Positions 61,024 through 64,000 of a DNA stretch of 64,000 nt are shown here, one piece after another; the first letter of the stretch is position 1, and every line of letters starts with the position of its first letter. The notes under the pieces are model-generated. The model searched no databases and was not told where the DNA came from. It was given only the letters and a program-made list of their open reading frames with translations. A program made the translations under genes and the position numbers. Source of the stretch: an uncultured Lachnospiraceae bacterium (lineage in GTDB: Bacteria > Bacillota > Clostridia > Lachnospirales > Lachnospiraceae); NCBI GenBank assembly GCA_947648875.1, contig CANSPM010000002.1:62001-126000 (forward strand), written 5' to 3'.

Positions 61024-64000
61024 ATGAATCAGTCAGAATTAAACATATTATTGTCTTCTAAAGAATTCAGATTCAGACGTGTGTTTTGGAGTGATTATCT
61101 GGTATTGGTAGATTCAAATACACTGATTAAGCAATACGGGCTTGAATCTACAGGAACCGATTATTCCATGATAAGTCTCAAAACCGATTCTTCTGTTGCG
61201 CAGATGATTGACAGAATCAGCGGAAAGAATAAGATGCTTACCTATGTTATTTTCTTAAGTCTTGTGGAGTACCTTCTTCACAGATATACGGGAGAGAAGC
61301 AGGTGGTAGTTTTTGTTCCAGAGCAGAACAGTAAATATGGATTTAACAGAAGTCTTCCTCTATTGACGGAAATCAGAGGGGAAATGTCATTCCGTGAGTA
61401 TCTGGGTGAAGTTAAGAACAGACTGGCAGAGGTGATAAAGAATCAGGAATACCCCATTGAACAGGTGCTTGAGCATCTGGATGAAGGTAAGGAAGGGAAA
61501 GTAGAAAACCTGAGCAATGTAACCTGTACAATCGGCGAGCCTGACTGTAATTACGACAGTGATTTCGTATTCGATATGAGTGATAAGGACGGAAGCTACC
61601 AGCTGACACTTAAATACAGAAAGGGCAGAGCTGACAGATTATTTGCGGAGACAATGCTTCGACATATAGAGGTGCTGATTAAAGCGTGCCTTTCAAATGC
61701 GGGAATACTTCTTAAGGATATTGATTACCTTACCAATGAGGAAAAAGCATTTTGGAATGAGCAGTATAACAAGCCATACGGCAATGTGGAAGAAACCGTT
61801 ATTACATTGTTCGAAAAGAAGGCCTGCGATAATCCCGACAGCGTGGCTGTTGTATCGGGAGATGAAGAGATTACCTATGGTGAGCTCAACAGAAGAGCCA
61901 ACACTCTGGCACACCGGATAATGGAGAATGGCATTAAAAAAGGTGATGTTATAGGAATCATTATGGACACCACCGCAGAGATTGTAATCTCAATGCTTGC
62001 ATCCTTAAAGGCCGGAGCAATATATCTTCCCATTAATGATTCATATCCTATGCAGCGCATTGAATACATGCTGGGAATGGGAAATGCGTCACTGGTTATG
62101 GGACTGGGAGAGACTATCATTTCCGGATACAGATATATAGATGTAACGGATGAGAACATATATACTTCGGGAAATTGCACCAATCCGGATGTTGAAGTCA
62201 CTTTGGATGACTGTGCATATATGATATTCACTTCGGGCTCAACGGGAAAACCCAAGGGTGCCGTTATACGTCATAAGGGACTGGCCAATTATATTACATG
62301 GGCAGCTAAGGTCTATGCAGGCACTAAGGAGTGCTGCGTACCCCTTTACAGTTCAATTTCATTTGACCTTACCGTGACATCAATATATATGCCTCTTATT
62401 ACCGGAGGAAAGGTAATAGTATATGGCGGTTCAGACAAGGGAGCGTTAATCAGAACAATTCTAAATGACAACAGAGTCAATATTATGAAACTGACCCCGG
62501 TCCATATGCTGATACTTGATGAAATAGACTGCTCTGAAAGCAGAATTGAGAAGTTCATTGTGGGTGGTGATAACCTTAATGTGGACATTGTGGAGCGTAT
62601 AACTGCAAAGTTCGGAAGGAAAGTCGATTTTTATAACGAGTACGGTCCCACAGAGGCAACCGTAGGTTGTATGATTCATAGATATGACAAAGAAATCGAT
62701 AAGTCAGGTTCTGTATCCATAGGAATTCCTGCAGACAATACAAGAATATTCCTGCTGGATGAATATGGCAAATGTGTTCCCTACGGTGTATCCGGAGAAA
62801 TGTATTTGGCGGGCTTCGGACTGGCAAGGGAGTACTACAACAACCCGGAAGCTACCCAAAGCAGTTTTATAGAAGAAAATGACCTTGATGAGGGAAAAAT
62901 ATATAAAACCGGTGACTATGCATTTATGAAATCCACCGGGGAAATGGAATTCCTGGGAAGACGTGATAATCAGATTAAGTTAAAGGGTTACAGAATCGGT
63001 CTGGGAGAAATTGAAAATTCACTTTCTGCTTCGGAGAATGTGGGAAGTTGTGTAGTAAGGTGTGTTGAAACTGAACCCGGTCAGAAACAGCTTTGTGCAT
63101 TCCTGACGGTAATCGGCGACAAAAATGCTTCGGATTTCAGAGAGTTCCTGAAGACTACTCTTCCGGATTATATGATACCAGCTCATTTTTACAGAGTAGA
63201 TGCAATTCCCGTTAACCAGAACGGAAAGGTTGATGTGGATTCACTGCTTCTTCAGATGGTGGATTTGGATGTTAAGGAAGAGTATGTTGCTCCAACCACT
63301 CCCACTGAAGAAATGTTGGTTTCAATATATGAGGAAATTCTCGGAAAAGAAAACATCAGTATTCTTGATGACTTCTTTGCATTGGGCGGTGATTCCATTA
63401 AGGCAATCAGAGTTGCAGCCAAGTTGTATAAGATGAATTATCAGGTGGGAATAGAAGAGATATTTATGTATCCGCAGATTCAGTCCCTTAGCAGACATCT
63501 GCAAAAATTCGAAGCGGTTGTAGAGGACTTGAGCGGTGAAATAATGCTTTCACCCATCCAGAGGTATTTCTTTGAAAGAAAACTTAATAATCCAGACGGT
63601 TATTTCCAGTCCATGGCAATCAAACTCAGTGATAATATATCGCCATTAATGCTGACTCGGGTATGGGACAAACTTGTTGAAATGCATGATGCCTTCCGTA
63701 TGAGATTTGAAAATACAGACGGTGATATCAGATGCTTCTATTCGGAAGACGGTAATAATTATTACCACAAAGAACAGAGTCTTGATGAGGAGGAACTGAT
63801 AAAGAATATTACAGTTTTCGGAAAACGGCTTTCGGATAAATTGAGCATTGAAAGAGGACCTCTTGCAGCCTGGGATTATATCAAGACAGAAAACGGTAAT
63901 TACATGTTTGTAATGGTTCATCATCTCATAATTGACGGAGTTTCATGGAGAGTCATTCTGGATGATATGGATATGCTGCTCAGTGATATTAACGCCGAGG
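61024..64000 (+). CDS. NRPS: half C-A(Asn)-T-E (3' partial)
   Basis: Open from ATG 61024 to the window edge (992 codons seen). Residues about 1-235 are the second half of a C domain, without HHxxxDG, as at the end of the first NRPS. The adenylation domain (about 255-745) has FTSGSTGKPKG near residue 402, and FDLTVTS, MKLTPVH, NEYGPTEATVG; my pocket reading is DLTKIGEVGK, close to the Asn code DLTKLGEVGK. T carries LGGDSIKA (Ser791), the form usual before an epimerase. The last segment (about 820 onward) is an epimerisation domain with MVHHLIIDGVSWR (His966-967), cut by the edge. The product residue is probably D-Asn. The start follows GGTGAG, 18 bases after the radical SAM gene. The true end and any further modules lie outside. 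Confidence 0.92.
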   Translation, partial: MNQSELNILLSSKEFRFRRVFWSDYLVLVDSNTLIKQYGLESTGTDYSMISLKTDSSVAQMIDRISGKNKMLTYVIFLSLVEYLLHRYTGEKQVVVFVPEQNSKYGFNRSLPLLTEIRGEMSFREYLGEVKNRLAEVIKNQEYPIEQVLEHLDEGKEGKVENLSNVTCTIGEPDCNYDSDFVFDMSDKDGSYQLTLKYRKGRADRLFAETMLRHIEVLIKACLSNAGILLKDIDYLTNEEKAFWNEQYNKPYGNVEETVITLFEKKACDNPDSVAVVSGDEEITYGELNRRANTLAHRIMENGIKKGDVIGIIMDTTAEIVISMLASLKAGAIYLPINDSYPMQRIEYMLGMGNASLVMGLGETIISGYRYIDVTDENIYTSGNCTNPDVEVTLDDCAYMIFTSGSTGKPKGAVIRHKGLANYITWAAKVYAGTKECCVPLYSSISFDLTVTSIYMPLITGGKVIVYGGSDKGALIRTILNDNRVNIMKLTPVHMLILDEIDCSESRIEKFIVGGDNLNVDIVERITAKFGRKVDFYNEYGPTEATVGCMIHRYDKEIDKSGSVSIGIPADNTRIFLLDEYGKCVPYGVSGEMYLAGFGLAREYYNNPEATQSSFIEENDLDEGKIYKTGDYAFMKSTGEMEFLGRRDNQIKLKGYRIGLGEIENSLSASENVGSCVVRCVETEPGQKQLCAFLTVIGDKNASDFREFLKTTLPDYMIPAHFYRVDAIPVNQNGKVDVDSLLLQMVDLDVKEEYVAPTTPTEEMLVSIYEEILGKENISILDDFFALGGDSIKAIRVAAKLYKMNYQVGIEEIFMYPQIQSLSRHLQKFEAVVEDLSGEIMLSPIQRYFFERKLNNPDGYFQSMAIKLSDNISPLMLTRVWDKLVEMHDAFRMRFENTDGDIRCFYSEDGNNYYHKEQSLDEEELIKNITVFGKRLSDKLSIERGPLAAWDYIKTENGNYMFVMVHHLIIDGVSWRVILDDMDMLLSDINAE

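Noticed and set aside
46097-64000. CRISPR array or phage genes in the accessory region
   Set aside because: No regularly spaced repeats and no phage structural or replication genes were seen.

Overview
The window looks like a chromosome segment of a spore-forming, low-GC-phylum Clostridia bacterium, most likely a Lachnospiraceae member. The evidence is the gene content and order: rimP-nusA-rnpM(ylxR)-L7Ae-infB-rbfA-nrnA-truB-ribF, rpsO-pnp, yicC-remA-gmk-rpoZ-rimO-pgsA-cinA-recA-recX-rny, a SpoIIM homologue, a SpoVB-type flippase, a Spo0A-C domain protein, and the DUF4317 and DUF5685 families typical of that group. Promoters read as sigma-A type and start sites carry strong AGGAGG-like ribosome binding sites.

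Layout. 1-2.8 kb: a BceAB-like ABC transporter, cut by the window edge. 2.9-3.3 kb: two identical tRNA-Glu genes. 3.3-5.1 kb: a BlaI/M56 (BlaR1-like) regulatory pair behind two palindromic operators. 5.2-7.1 kb: a small hypothetical gene, a GDP-fucose synthase and an XRE regulator. 7.3-16.4 kb: the rimP-to-ribF translation operon with a rimP-leader-like hairpin. 16.4-24.2 kb: a Na/Pi symporter, a secreted NlpC/P60 hydrolase behind a WalR-like box, rpsO, pnp, and a three-gene run of zinc-ribbon, DUF5685 and J-domain proteins. 24.3-31.6 kb: DUF4317, tRNA-Ala, a receiver-less Spo0A-like protein, glgA, a SpoVB-like flippase and rqcH. 31.8-43.7 kb: yicC through spoIIM, with SOS boxes on the recA promoter.

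43.7-46.4 kb is a graveyard of mobile DNA. It holds three small cargo genes, a ParM fragment, an RNAP-alpha-CTD-like fragment on the other strand, a truncated XRE repressor, a MobA/MobL relaxase fragment and the N-terminus of an IS21 transposase, spliced together by deletions.

46.4-64.0 kb is a markedly AT-richer, co-directional biosynthetic cluster that runs off the right edge. Its four genes encode: a 3164-residue protein, FkbH(HAD+GNAT)-VOC-T-C-A-T-C-A-T-halfC; a 1113-residue KS-T-C protein without acyltransferase; a cobalamin-binding radical SAM protein resembling PhpK-type methyltransferases; and an incomplete halfC-A-T-E protein. My reading of the specificity pockets gives an unassigned residue (DGSSVAEVTK), then Asp (DLSKVGHVGK), a ketide extension, then Asn (DLTKIGEVGK) epimerised to D-Asn. 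The likely product is a glyceryl-type-starter lipid-free peptide-polyketide, methylated by the radical SAM enzyme. The arrangement does not match any pathway I can name and is the most interesting part of the window. No thioesterase, AT, phosphopantetheinyl transferase or exporter is visible, so these must lie beyond 64 kb or elsewhere.
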